A stretch of DNA of 15,471 nucleotides from Methanosarcinales archaeon ex4572_44 (GTDB lineage: Archaea > Halobacteriota > Methanosarcinia > Methanosarcinales > EX4572-44), in contig NJEL02000017.1 of assembly GCA_002254825.2 (NCBI GenBank), positions 1-15,471 on the forward strand, in the 5' to 3' direction. Positions 7,296 to 13,318 of this stretch are shown one piece after another (position 1 is the stretch's first letter; each line of letters starts with the position of its first letter). Made by a program: the position numbers and the translations under genes. Under the pieces are notes generated by a model. It searched no databases, was not told the origin of the DNA, and worked only from the letters and a program-made list of their open reading frames with translations.

Positions 7296-7431
7296 TTATC
7301 TGACACAACAGAGTATCACGCGTGCGTCCACAGCCACCTATTTGCTCTCACTTGTCGGTCTTTTAATTGGTGTTTTTATACTGAATATTTCAATTATCGG
7401 CAAATAGAATGTGGATGTGAAATTATTGAGG

Positions 7432-7438
7432 TTTATAT
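7432..7438 (+). promoter_or_regulatory. TATA box of the QueD-like gene
   Basis: TTTATAT lies about 60 nt before the GTG start. It predicts a leader of about 30 nt that contains the GGTGA Shine-Dalgarno sequence at 7482-7486. The 210-nt divergent region also serves the AAA+ ATPase gene on the other strand. Confidence 0.5.
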
Positions 7439-7493
7439 GCAAAGTATTAAGTGTTTCTGGTCTCTAATAGTTATATTGGTTGGTGAGTTTTAC

Positions 7494-7970
7494 GTGTTTA
7501 TTGAGCTTGATGGATGGATGTCAAGGCTTCGGTTTTCAGCATGCCATTTTACGCCGGGCCATCCGAAGTGTGGTCGCTTGCATGGCCATACTTATGGTGT
7601 TAATGTGCGAATTGAAGGTGAGCAGAATGGAGAGTTTATAATGGATTTTGGTGAGTTGAAACCGATGATTATGGGTGTTTGCGATCTGCTTGACCATAAG
7701 GTGCTTTTGGCTGGACGTGACGATCGGATTCAAGTGGTTGAGGATGGCAATGATGTCGAAGTAATTGTGATAGAGGATGGTAAAAGGTATGTTTTTCCGA
7801 AAGAGGATGTGGTTATTCTTCCAATTTCATCTGCGAGTGCTGAAGATCTTTGTCAGTTTGTTGCGTCACAGCTCACCGCTCTGCTCTCTAACCATGGGAA
7901 TATTTCGAGTATTTCTGTGCGGGTAGACGAAGGTATTGGCCAAGGTGCTGGCTGTACGATGGTACTTTAA
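7494..7970 (+). CDS. 6-pyruvoyl-tetrahydropterin synthase / 6-carboxytetrahydropterin synthase (QueD) family enzyme
   Basis: A tunnelling-fold (T-fold) enzyme of 158 residues acting on dihydroneopterin triphosphate. Zinc ligands are His18 (SACHF), His30 and His32 (HGH). The catalytic cysteine in C-x3-H-G-H (Cys26) is present, which is the QueD pattern, and the DFGELK and LLDHKVL motifs follow. In archaea QueD supplies 6-carboxytetrahydropterin for preQ0 and hence archaeosine in tRNA; a role in methanopterin or folate precursor synthesis is an alternative. The start is GTG at 7494, with GGTGA at 7482-7486 at 7-nt spacing. The 19 in-frame codons upstream of it (7437-7493) are hydrophobic and unlike the family, so I exclude them. 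An insertion of about 30 residues in the middle (EDGNDVEVIVIEDGKRYVF) makes it longer than the usual 115-125. Confidence 0.87.
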   Translation: MFIELDGWMSRLRFSACHFTPGHPKCGRLHGHTYGVNVRIEGEQNGEFIMDFGELKPMIMGVCDLLDHKVLLAGRDDRIQVVEDGNDVEVIVIEDGKRYVFPKEDVVILPISSASAEDLCQFVASQLTALLSNHGNISSISVRVDEGIGQGAGCTMVL

Positions 7971-8068
7971 GTTCTATAGATAATTTAAATTCTCATTGAT
8001 AGGTTATAGAGAGCATAGTTCTGAGAAAATAGTTCTTGTAGTTATTATAGTGGACGATGAAGCCTTTT

Positions 8069-9265
8069 TCACCCACCTTTTATGAGATCTTTCAGCATGT
8101 GTCCTGTTAGGACGAAGAGCTTTTTTTTGTTCAGATGAGATGCGATCTTTCCAAAGAGTATTGATGGGTGGTCCATGTCGCCGTATTCTCTCACGAGATT
8201 CATTATTTTTTCATCACTTAAGAGGTGTATGAACTCGTCCAGCCGTTCGTCGCTGAACTTTCCGATTGCATTGTGGATGTGCATCCCAGTCTTGAGTTCT
8301 TTTCCGACTTGTTCCTGCCAAATTCTGTCATAATCACCGAGTGATTCTATTCTTGGATCGCCTCTGGCTGCGACTTCCCCTGCGATTTTGGCGCAGATGG
8401 CACCGGGGTAGATTCCGCCCCCTGTTGTTGGTTTCACCTGTCCTGCAGCGTCGCCTGTGATGAGCACTCCACGAGCACTGGTCTCGTTCAGTGCTCCTAT
8501 TGGTATGCTGCCGAGTGTGAGGCTTGTGTACGAGCCTTTGTAGTTTTTTGATACTGTCGGGTGTTCTCGTAAGAGTTTCGTGAGATACTGGTATGGCGGG
8601 GTGTTGTTTGGTTCTGTGCAGAGTCCAATACGTGCGATGGTTTCTGTGGTTGGGACGGCCCATGCGAAGAATCCCGGTGCGAATCTGTTTCCGAGGAATA
8701 TCTCGACAAAACCAGGATCGCACGTCTCGTACCGTCCCTCGATCTGGATACCAGTTAACGTCTTCTTAACTCTGCCAAGTCCACACATCCGTGAAATATT
8801 ACTTTTAACGCCGTCTGCGCCTATAACTACCTTTGCATCTATCTCCTGTGTGCTACCGCAGTGTTTTACAGTTAATACTGCGCCGTCTTCTGTATTTGTA
8901 AGTGCTGTTGCTCTTGCAGAGAGCATGATCTCGGAACCAGCGTCAAGCGCGCGGGTTACCAGTGTGCGATCGAAGATCTTCCTGTCAATCACATACGCCC
9001 TCGTCCGCACGCCATCAATTCTGATAGAATGCCCGCTTGGTGAGTAGACGTTTGCACCTTTGATCCTTCGGTAAATAAAGGAACTATCAGGCTTCAACTC
9101 GGACTCGCGCAGCGCTTCTGTACTGATTAAGCCTGTGCACTGGACTGGTGAACCGATGCTTGAGTGTTCTTCAAGGAGCAGGGTTCGTGCCCCGTTTTCT
9201 GCACTGCATCGTGCAGCAATAGCACCGATCGGGCCTGCACCAACCACAACCACATCGTATCCCAT
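8069..9265 (-). CDS. Geranylgeranyl reductase family protein (digeranylgeranylglycerophospholipid reductase)
   Basis: A FAD-dependent enzyme that saturates the isoprenoid double bonds of archaeal lipids. The 398-residue length is typical. The N-terminal dinucleotide-binding motif G-x-G-P-x-G is at residues 9-14, with the acidic ribose-binding LLLEEH at 29-34. Further landmarks are SPVQCTGLIS (39-48), GADG (149-152), the FAWAVPT segment (200-206, in the place of the family's YxWxFP substrate motif) and the second FAD motif GDAAGQVKPTTGGGI (271-285). The ATG at 9265 follows the DsrE-family gene by 15 nt, so it is probably the last gene of pyrB-pyrI-dsrE-GGR. Paralogues of this family can also act on menaquinone or free geranylgeranyl groups, so the exact substrate is inferred. 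It converges on the QueD-like gene with a 98-nt gap in which I see no further gene. Confidence 0.9.
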   Translation of the reverse strand: MGYDVVVVGAGPIGAIAARCSAENGARTLLLEEHSSIGSPVQCTGLISTEALRESELKPDSSFIYRRIKGANVYSPSGHSIRIDGVRTRAYVIDRKIFDRTLVTRALDAGSEIMLSARATALTNTEDGAVLTVKHCGSTQEIDAKVVIGADGVKSNISRMCGLGRVKKTLTGIQIEGRYETCDPGFVEIFLGNRFAPGFFAWAVPTTETIARIGLCTEPNNTPPYQYLTKLLREHPTVSKNYKGSYTSLTLGSIPIGALNETSARGVLITGDAAGQVKPTTGGGIYPGAICAKIAGEVAARGDPRIESLGDYDRIWQEQVGKELKTGMHIHNAIGKFSDERLDEFIHLLSDEKIMNLVREYGDMDHPSILFGKIASHLNKKKLFVLTGHMLKDLIKGG

Positions 9266-9280
9266 ATTCTTTCAGAGGTC

Positions 9281-9667
9281 TTAGAGGCTTATTATCATGT
9301 GGCCTGGTTGGGTGTATCTAAGGAAGAGTTCTGCCACTTCGTGCGCTTCGATAATTGTAACACCCGGGATTAACTCAGACTCTTCCACCCCTATAATATC
9401 AGAACCAAGCCTGCAGCACTTGAATTCAACCCCTATATTCAGACACTCCCACATCTTCTCATCGTACTTTGGCGCGCCATGCCTCTTCCCGGCTTTTCCA
9501 AGCAAAACACCCATCGGACCCCATAGTACCACAACCACGTCAAGCCCTTTCTTTCGATAATACTTGGCAAACCGCAGGGTCTCAAGCGGGCTTGTGCTCT
9601 CATAGACCATATTTTTCAATAAGAGGAGCACTTTTCTAACTTCACCCTGCGTAGCATCTATTGTCAT
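9281..9667 (-). CDS. DsrE-family protein (small sulfur-relay-like fold)
   Basis: A 128-residue cytoplasmic alpha/beta protein of the DsrE/DsrF-like family, whose characterised members carry persulfide sulfur in sulfur relay. Visible features are the first strand and helix VRKVLLLLKNMVYES, AKYYRKKGLDVVVVLWGPMGVLL, and EFKCCRLGSDIIGVEESELIPGV. The last corresponds to the family segment with the sulfur-handling cysteine; here there are two adjacent ones, Cys84 and Cys85, plus Cys75 (MWECLNIG). I prefer the ATG at 9667 because a perfect TATA palindrome lies at 9696-9705; an in-frame GTG at 9692-9694 touches that box. The function in this operon is unknown. A link to Fe-S or thiolated tRNA chemistry would be speculation. 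Confidence 0.8.
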   Translation of the reverse strand: MTIDATQGEVRKVLLLLKNMVYESTSPLETLRFAKYYRKKGLDVVVVLWGPMGVLLGKAGKRHGAPKYDEKMWECLNIGVEFKCCRLGSDIIGVEESELIPGVTIIEAHEVAELFLRYTQPGHMIISL

Positions 9668-9695
9668 ATACCCACATCTTCCACTTGCATTCACG

Positions 9696-9705
9696 CTTAT
9701 ATAAG
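9696..9705 (-). promoter_or_regulatory. Possible internal promoter before the DsrE-family gene
   Basis: CTTATATAAG is a perfect palindrome overlapping the pyrI stop codon. It sits about 33 nt before the ATG at 9667, a suitable distance for an archaeal TATA box with a short leader. It would let the DsrE and reductase genes be expressed apart from pyrBI. Confidence 0.4.
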
Positions 9706-10155
9706 TTGTTCTGCTATGTCACTAAGGATTATATGATCACAGTACCTGCAGCGTAGCGTCACAGGGTCTTTTGCAACTGTGAAAGCTGATGCTACGGGTT
9801 CGCCTGTATTGGTGATACAATTGGGGTTCCTACACCTCACGATCCCACGTATCTCACTCGGCAATTCTACCGTGTACTTTGAGACCACATCATAGTCTCT
9901 GATAATGTTGATGGTGGCATCTGGTGATATCAGGGAGATCTTATCAACCTCGCGACTGTCAAGCTCGCGCCCCTCTATCTTCACAATATCCTTGAGACCC
10001 ATCTCTTCACCTGGCACATTCATGGCAACGCTCACAACTGCACTCGTGCCATTATTTATCCCGATTATCCGCATCACAGAGAGCGCCTGACCAGCAGTAA
10101 TATGATCAATCACAGTCCCATGCTCAATCGAACGGATCAAAAGACCATCCTTCAC
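9697..10155 (-). CDS. pyrI: Aspartate carbamoyltransferase regulatory subunit
   Basis: PyrI binds nucleotide effectors and bridges PyrB catalytic trimers in the first committed step of pyrimidine synthesis. It has 152 residues, the usual length. The N-terminal allosteric domain includes GTVIDHITAGQAL, with the effector-binding region. The C-terminal zinc domain shows Cys108, Cys113, Cys136 and Cys139 (C-R-N-P-N-C and C-R-Y-C). The GTG start overlaps the pyrB stop by 4 nt (GTGA), a coupling that keeps the two subunits in proportion. Confidence 0.97.
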   Translation of the reverse strand: MKDGLLIRSIEHGTVIDHITAGQALSVMRIIGINNGTSAVVSVAMNVPGEEMGLKDIVKIEGRELDSREVDKISLISPDATINIIRDYDVVSKYTVELPSEIRGIVRCRNPNCITNTGEPVASAFTVAKDPVTLRCRYCDHIILSDIAEQLI

Positions 10156-11081
10156 ACCAAATCCCTCCCTTCGAGCAGCTTCACAAGGAGTGCCATTCGC
10201 ACAGGAACACCGTAAAACGACTGCTTGAAGTAACGCGCATAGGGCGTTTCATCCACACTCGAATCGATCTCACCAACCCGCGGTAAAGGATGCATAATTA
10301 TAAGATCATCCCTAACACCTGAAAGCATCTCGCTCGTGAGCCGATAGCTTCCAGCAACAGCCAGATACTCGCTTGGCTCTGCAAAACGTTCTCTCTGAAT
10401 ACGCGTCATATACAATACATTCACGCTCTCAAACACATCTTCAAGCCTACTCGTCTCCTCAACAACTATATTACTCTCCAAAAGATCAGATTTTATATGT
10501 TCTGGCATCCGTAACTGTGGCGGCGAAACAAGATAGATCCTTGCACCATAGAGCGCAAGAGCATAGGCAAGAGAATGAACAGTCCGCCCATACCGAAGAT
10601 CTCCCACAAGCGCAACACTTATCCCGTCAAGCCTGTTCTCGCGCTTAATCGTGTAGAGATCGAGCAGAGTCTGAGTAGGATGATGCCCAACACCATCACC
10701 CGCATTTACCACAGGAACACGAGAATACTCAGACGCCATCCTCGCAGCACCTTCACTCGGATGCCGAAGCACGATAGCATCAGCATACCCACCAACAACA
10801 CGGATCGTGTCTGCAAGAGTCTCACCTTTCGCAACAGAACTCGCTTCAACAGAACCAAGATCAATAGACGCTCCACCAAGCCTCTTCATCGCAGCATCAA
10901 ACGAGAGACGGGTGCGCGTACTCGGCTCATAAAACAAAAGAGCGAGCAGCTTATCTTCAAGCAATCTGCACGGCACACCGCTCGCAACCCGCTCAAGCCG
11001 TTCTGCAAGCTCGAATATCTCATCAATATCCTCCCTCGTAAAGTCCTTCATCGAGATCACATGGCGCAATGAGAAAGACAT
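10152..11081 (-). CDS. pyrB: Aspartate carbamoyltransferase catalytic subunit
   Basis: PyrB transfers the carbamoyl group of carbamoyl phosphate to L-aspartate. The 309 residues include the carbamoyl-phosphate motif S54-T-R-T-R58, the VEASSVAKGE loop with Ser82 and Lys85, the RHPSEGAAR segment, GVGHHPTQTLLD, the GDLRYGRTVHSL motif and the aspartate-binding MHPLPRVGEI. All expected active-site residues appear to be present. The ATG at 11081 has no Shine-Dalgarno sequence but a TATA-like element 28 nt upstream, so its message is probably leaderless. It is the first gene of pyrB-pyrI-dsrE-reductase. Its coding strand is keto-rich, for example about 70% G+T over 10681-10740. Confidence 0.98.
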   Translation of the reverse strand: MSFSLRHVISMKDFTREDIDEIFELAERLERVASGVPCRLLEDKLLALLFYEPSTRTRLSFDAAMKRLGGASIDLGSVEASSVAKGETLADTIRVVGGYADAIVLRHPSEGAARMASEYSRVPVVNAGDGVGHHPTQTLLDLYTIKRENRLDGISVALVGDLRYGRTVHSLAYALALYGARIYLVSPPQLRMPEHIKSDLLESNIVVEETSRLEDVFESVNVLYMTRIQRERFAEPSEYLAVAGSYRLTSEMLSGVRDDLIIMHPLPRVGEIDSSVDETPYARYFKQSFYGVPVRMALLVKLLEGRDLV

Positions 11082-11103
11082 CCAACCATGTTATCTCACA
11101 CAA

Positions 11104-11113
11104 TAAGTTTAAA
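11104..11113 (-). promoter_or_regulatory. TATA-like box of the pyrB operon
   Basis: TTTAAACTTA on the minus strand is centred 28 nt before the pyrB ATG, implying a leaderless transcript. A G-rich run and a tandem 8-mer lie just upstream of it (11125-11167). Confidence 0.5.
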
Positions 11114-11151
11114 CCTATCGAAGACCCAGCCCCCCGGCCCCTACAAACACT

Positions 11152-11167
11152 CGACCTTTCGACCTTT
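11152..11167 (+). repeat. Tandem 8-nt repeat upstream of pyrB
   Basis: Two perfect adjacent copies of CGACCTTT (minus strand AAAGGTCG), about 45 nt upstream of the pyrB TATA-like box. It could be a paired regulator-binding site or chance. Confidence 0.4.
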
Positions 11168-11191
11168 ACACGCAACCAATGAAGTACAGTT

Positions 11192-11203
11192 AAAAAAATA
11201 AAA
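11192..11203 (-). terminator. U-tract terminator of fen
   Basis: On the minus strand, about 25 nt after the fen stop, the sequence is TTTTATTTTTTT with no strong hairpin. This is the typical archaeal oligo-T termination signal. Confidence 0.55.
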
Positions 11204-11226
11204 TTTGCCATACTTCGAAATATAGT

Positions 11227-12240
11227 TTATATCCATGCGTCGAGGGTGCTCTGTCCGGTGTTTGATGCTTCCTGAAGTCGTTGTATTGCTTTTGAGACAC
11301 GTTCATGTGAAAAGTCGTGTTTTTCACAAAGTAATTCTATTATTTTATCTTTTTCTGGTTTTTCATAGTTTATTGTATAGTTTTTAGTTGTGGGGGGATT
11401 TTGGAAGAAATTTTTGATTGAATCAACCTCTATTATCTCTGCATCGATTTGTTTCAGTGCAGTGTCTATATTTTCGCGTGATTGTATCAGTTTCAGGGCT
11501 TTTTTAGGACCTATTCCTTTTATTCCTTTGTTATAATCTGTTCCGATCAGGATAGCGAGATCGATAAGTTGTTCTCTTGTCAGGTTTAATCGCTCAAGGT
11601 TTTCTTCAAGACTCAACAGTTCTGGTTTCACCTCCACATACACGTTTTTACGCGGAAGTTTTCGTCTTCCTGTGACTGTGATGTTTCGTAGGACCATCGG
11701 CGCTCCAAAGAGGAAAGAATCATAATCCTGTGAGGCAACCGCGTATGCATCCCCTTCTTTTACCATGTATGCAGCCTGAGCCTCGCCCTCGGATGGTGCC
11801 TGCACCACGGGTATGCCCATATACCCAAGCAGCCTCTCTGCTTCAGCCACCATGGATGCGTCCAGGCGTCCAGATGCCTGAGCATAAATCATTACATCAT
11901 CGCTTCCAGCCGCAAGCGCCTCTTCCCACTTTTCCATTGCAGCAATTCGAGTCTGTACACGCTCTTCTATCGTGCCAGCCTTGAAAAGAGGTGGCGTGCC
12001 GTCAAATACAAAGACAAGCTTGATGCCTGCTTCAATAAGATTGGTGGATCTGTAGAGCAGCCCAGAGAGATGTGACGTGACGCGCCCGCCTGCATCTTTG
12101 AGTGGCGTGCCATCGCGCTGGCGAATTACGCTCAAGAATTGATAGAGCATGTTGTATGCATCGACAACTATCGTCCTGCCAGCGAGATCCGAAAGCTCAA
12201 CAACCCTCCTCTCAAAGAGACCCCCAATATCAACACCCAT
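11227..12240 (-). CDS. fen: Flap endonuclease 1
   Basis: FEN-1 removes 5' flaps and RNA primers in Okazaki fragment maturation and repair. The 337 residues match the family length. Metal-binding acids are visible: Asp27 (VVDAYN), Asp80 (VFDGTPP), the APSEGEAQAAY pair of Glu, the ASQDYDSFLFG Asp pair, and Asp in LIGTDYNKGIKGIG, which leads into the helix-hairpin-helix. The C-terminus QSTLDAWI is a PCNA-interacting (PIP) box. The ATG at 12240 gives the conserved MGVD N-terminus, where Gly2 is thought to reach the active site. An adjacent TTG at 12243 is an unlikely start. A weak GGTAGG sequence lies upstream. The gene appears monocistronic, with a terminator behind it. Coding-strand base use flips along its length (see findings). 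Confidence 0.97.
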   Translation of the reverse strand: MGVDIGGLFERRVVELSDLAGRTIVVDAYNMLYQFLSVIRQRDGTPLKDAGGRVTSHLSGLLYRSTNLIEAGIKLVFVFDGTPPLFKAGTIEERVQTRIAAMEKWEEALAAGSDDVMIYAQASGRLDASMVAEAERLLGYMGIPVVQAPSEGEAQAAYMVKEGDAYAVASQDYDSFLFGAPMVLRNITVTGRRKLPRKNVYVEVKPELLSLEENLERLNLTREQLIDLAILIGTDYNKGIKGIGPKKALKLIQSRENIDTALKQIDAEIIEVDSIKNFFQNPPTTKNYTINYEKPEKDKIIELLCEKHDFSHERVSKAIQRLQEASNTGQSTLDAWI

Positions 12241-12431
12241 CAAACCAACCTACCATACAAACACACATACAAATAAAATGGCTTAAACTTTTTCCCACTA
12301 TTTTACGAGTACTGGTCTACGGCGTGTATATCTATCGATATCGGGACTTTTGCAAGGCTACCAGTCTTGATACCCATCGGGTGCGATTGTAATAAATCTA
12401 TTAATCTATCCCTGATGCGGTCGATGGTGAA

Positions 12432-12455
12432 GGAGGTATGAAGATGGAAAAATAA
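12432..12455 (+). other. Orphan Shine-Dalgarno plus five-codon reading frame
   Basis: GGAGGT (12432-12437) directly precedes ATG-AAG-ATG-GAA-AAA-TAA (12438-12455). The second ATG stands 6 nt from the Shine-Dalgarno sequence, an ideal spacing. The frame closes after five codons, so this may be a decayed gene start, a tiny leader peptide or chance. Confidence 0.3.
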
Positions 12456-12515
12456 AGAGTGAAGAGTGAAGAGTGAAAAGAAGTAAAAAGAAGATAATAG
12501 GAAAACGAAGGGAGA
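12447..12515 (-). terminator. Pyrimidine-rich termination region behind the GtrA-like gene
   Basis: Directly after the stop of the gene at 12521-12904, the minus strand is almost pure pyrimidine with several T runs, including TTTTTAC, TTTTCACTC and TTTATTTTTCC. No hairpin is evident. This fits archaeal U-rich, factor-assisted termination. Confidence 0.4.
12456..12476 (+). repeat. Threefold tandem 7-nt repeat
   Basis: Three perfect consecutive copies of AGAGTGA, followed by more purine-rich sequence. On the minus strand this is a pyrimidine-rich tract in the 3' region of the 12521-12904 gene. Confidence 0.7.
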
Positions 12516-12520
12516 AAGAG

Positions 12521-12904
12521 TTAATGATCAAAGATAAATTTATCTATCCAAAAAAATATAATACCACCTATCAAGTTAGCTATTATCACATGGAGTATTT
12601 CCACACCTAACAAGGCTATTACTCCTGCCAAAGTAAAATTGGTAAGCTGCCATCTAATTAAATACAATGGTAGATGCAAAAACACTCTTTTATCCAATTT
12701 TGTCCTACGAAGAAATATATATCGATCAAAAGGAAAGAAAAACAACCCACCTATGAAATTGGCAAAACCAGCCATGATAAACGGCGAAAGATGATAAGAC
12801 TCAAGAAGATATAAAATATACCAAAGTAGGGGAGTGGACAGCTGCCAACGCAGTAAATAGATAGGATACGCCTCAATTATATCTGCTGTTATCACCTTTG
12901 CCAT
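12521..12904 (-). CDS. Small membrane protein of two repeated halves, GtrA-like
   Basis: A 127-residue protein with four hydrophobic helices, arranged as two copies of a two-helix unit. Residues 13-24 (YPIYLLRWQLST) match 78-89 (LPLYLIRWQLTN), and 49-64 (NFIGGLFFFPFDRYIF) match 110-125 (NLIGGIIFFWIDKFIF). The Asn near the start of the second and fourth helices and the basic-aromatic end (RYIF, KFIF) resemble the GtrA family, four-helix proteins linked to flipping or moving polyprenyl-linked sugars. I do not recognise an exact match. The start ATG at 12904 is preceded by a leader with repeated GTTAC-type motifs but no clear Shine-Dalgarno sequence. Neighbours give no functional hint; it stands alone between fen and the tRNA gene. 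Confidence 0.75.
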   Translation of the reverse strand: MAKVITADIIEAYPIYLLRWQLSTPLLWYILYLLESYHLSPFIMAGFANFIGGLFFFPFDRYIFLRRTKLDKRVFLHLPLYLIRWQLTNFTLAGVIALLGVEILHVIIANLIGGIIFFWIDKFIFDH

Positions 12905-12911
12905 TGGTTAT

Positions 12912-12977
12912 CTGTAACACGTCATCTCTTATCTCTTCTTCTGATCGAATGACAGTAACCTTTTTAACATGTTACAG
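12912..12977 (-). promoter_or_regulatory. Inverted repeat flanking the leader of the GtrA-like gene
   Basis: CTGTAACA (12912-12919) and TGTTACAG (12970-12977) are perfect complements 50 nt apart. They bracket the probable promoter and leader of the gene starting at 12904. A related CAGTAAC lies between them (about 12953-12959). Operator function is a guess. Confidence 0.3.
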
Positions 12978-13050
12978 TGAAGTATAGCACTCTATGTATC
13001 CAGTAAATGCTCAGTCAGTTCGCGTTTGCTGGGCGCTTACTCGTACTCTT

Positions 13051-13159
13051 GCCCAGGTGGCCTAGTTGGTTAGGGCGCCAGACTCATAGGGAATGATAAA
13101 CAGGCGTTAAAGCCTCCTGAGAAATCTGGAGGTCACGGGTTCGGATCCCGTCCTGGGCA
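13051..13159 (+). tRNA. Elongator tRNA-Met (CAT) with intron
   Basis: A full cloverleaf is present. The acceptor stem is GCCCAGG (13051-13057) with CCTGGGC (13152-13158), plus discriminator A at 13159. The D stem is GCCT/GGGC with GG in the loop. The anticodon stem is CCAGA (13078-13082) with TCTGG (13125-13129), the variable loop is AGGTC, and the T stem is ACGGG/CCCGT. The mature anticodon loop CTCATAA has anticodon CAT at 13085-13087. G1-C72 pairing and overall likeness to archaeal elongator Met argue against initiator, and Ile2 (lysidine/agmatidine type) is less likely. The intron follows position 37. CCA is not encoded. The T loop reads TTCGGAT, so position 58 is G, not the nearly universal A. 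Mature length is 74 nt. Confidence 0.95.
13089..13123 (+). other. tRNA-Met intron (35 nt) with canonical bulge-helix-bulge
   Basis: CTCA (13083-13086) pairs with TGAG (13118-13121) as the 4-bp central helix. The 3-nt bulges are TAG (13087-13089) and AAA (13122-13124). Cutting after the second base of each bulge removes 13089-13123 and joins A37 to A38. The outer helix GGA/TCC and an inner AGGC/GCCT hairpin close the intron. This is the substrate form for the archaeal tRNA splicing endonuclease. Confidence 0.9.
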
Positions 13160-13275
13160 TTCAATAAACATTCTCGCATCCATTCAGCTTTTTCAACCGT
13201 TCGCATTTGGCACATGCTCCCCCCTTGGTTCTGATCTAACACCCGAGCAAGCTGAGAACTCTGATTAACCGCAAC

Positions 13276-13314
13276 TTATAAGTATAGACTATTCCTCTAA
13301 CTGGATGGGTGATC
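13276..13314 (+). promoter_or_regulatory. TATA box and strong Shine-Dalgarno of the QueG-like gene
   Basis: TTATAA at 13276-13281 predicts transcription start near 13303. GGTGATC at 13308-13314, complementary to the 3' end of archaeal 16S rRNA, lies 4 nt before the ATG at 13319. This gives a very short leader with an almost ideal ribosome-binding site. Confidence 0.65.
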
Positions 13315-13318
13315 TATA

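Noticed and set aside
7437..7493. N-terminal extension of the QueD-like protein, possibly a signal or membrane segment
   Set aside because: The GTG at 7494 has a well-spaced GGTGA, the extension overlaps the predicted promoter region, and T-fold enzymes are cytoplasmic.
12311..12365. ACTGGT/ACCAGT inverted repeat between fen and the GtrA-like gene
   Set aside because: Six-base arms 43 nt apart are easily explained by chance, and no promoter or gene end coincides.
12456..12476. CRISPR or larger satellite array
   Set aside because: Only three 7-nt units with no spacers; simple slippage explains it.
13168..13272. Second RNA gene between the tRNA and the QueG-like gene
   Set aside because: No cloverleaf, k-turn or other stable structure was evident; only a short T run after the tRNA that may end its transcript.
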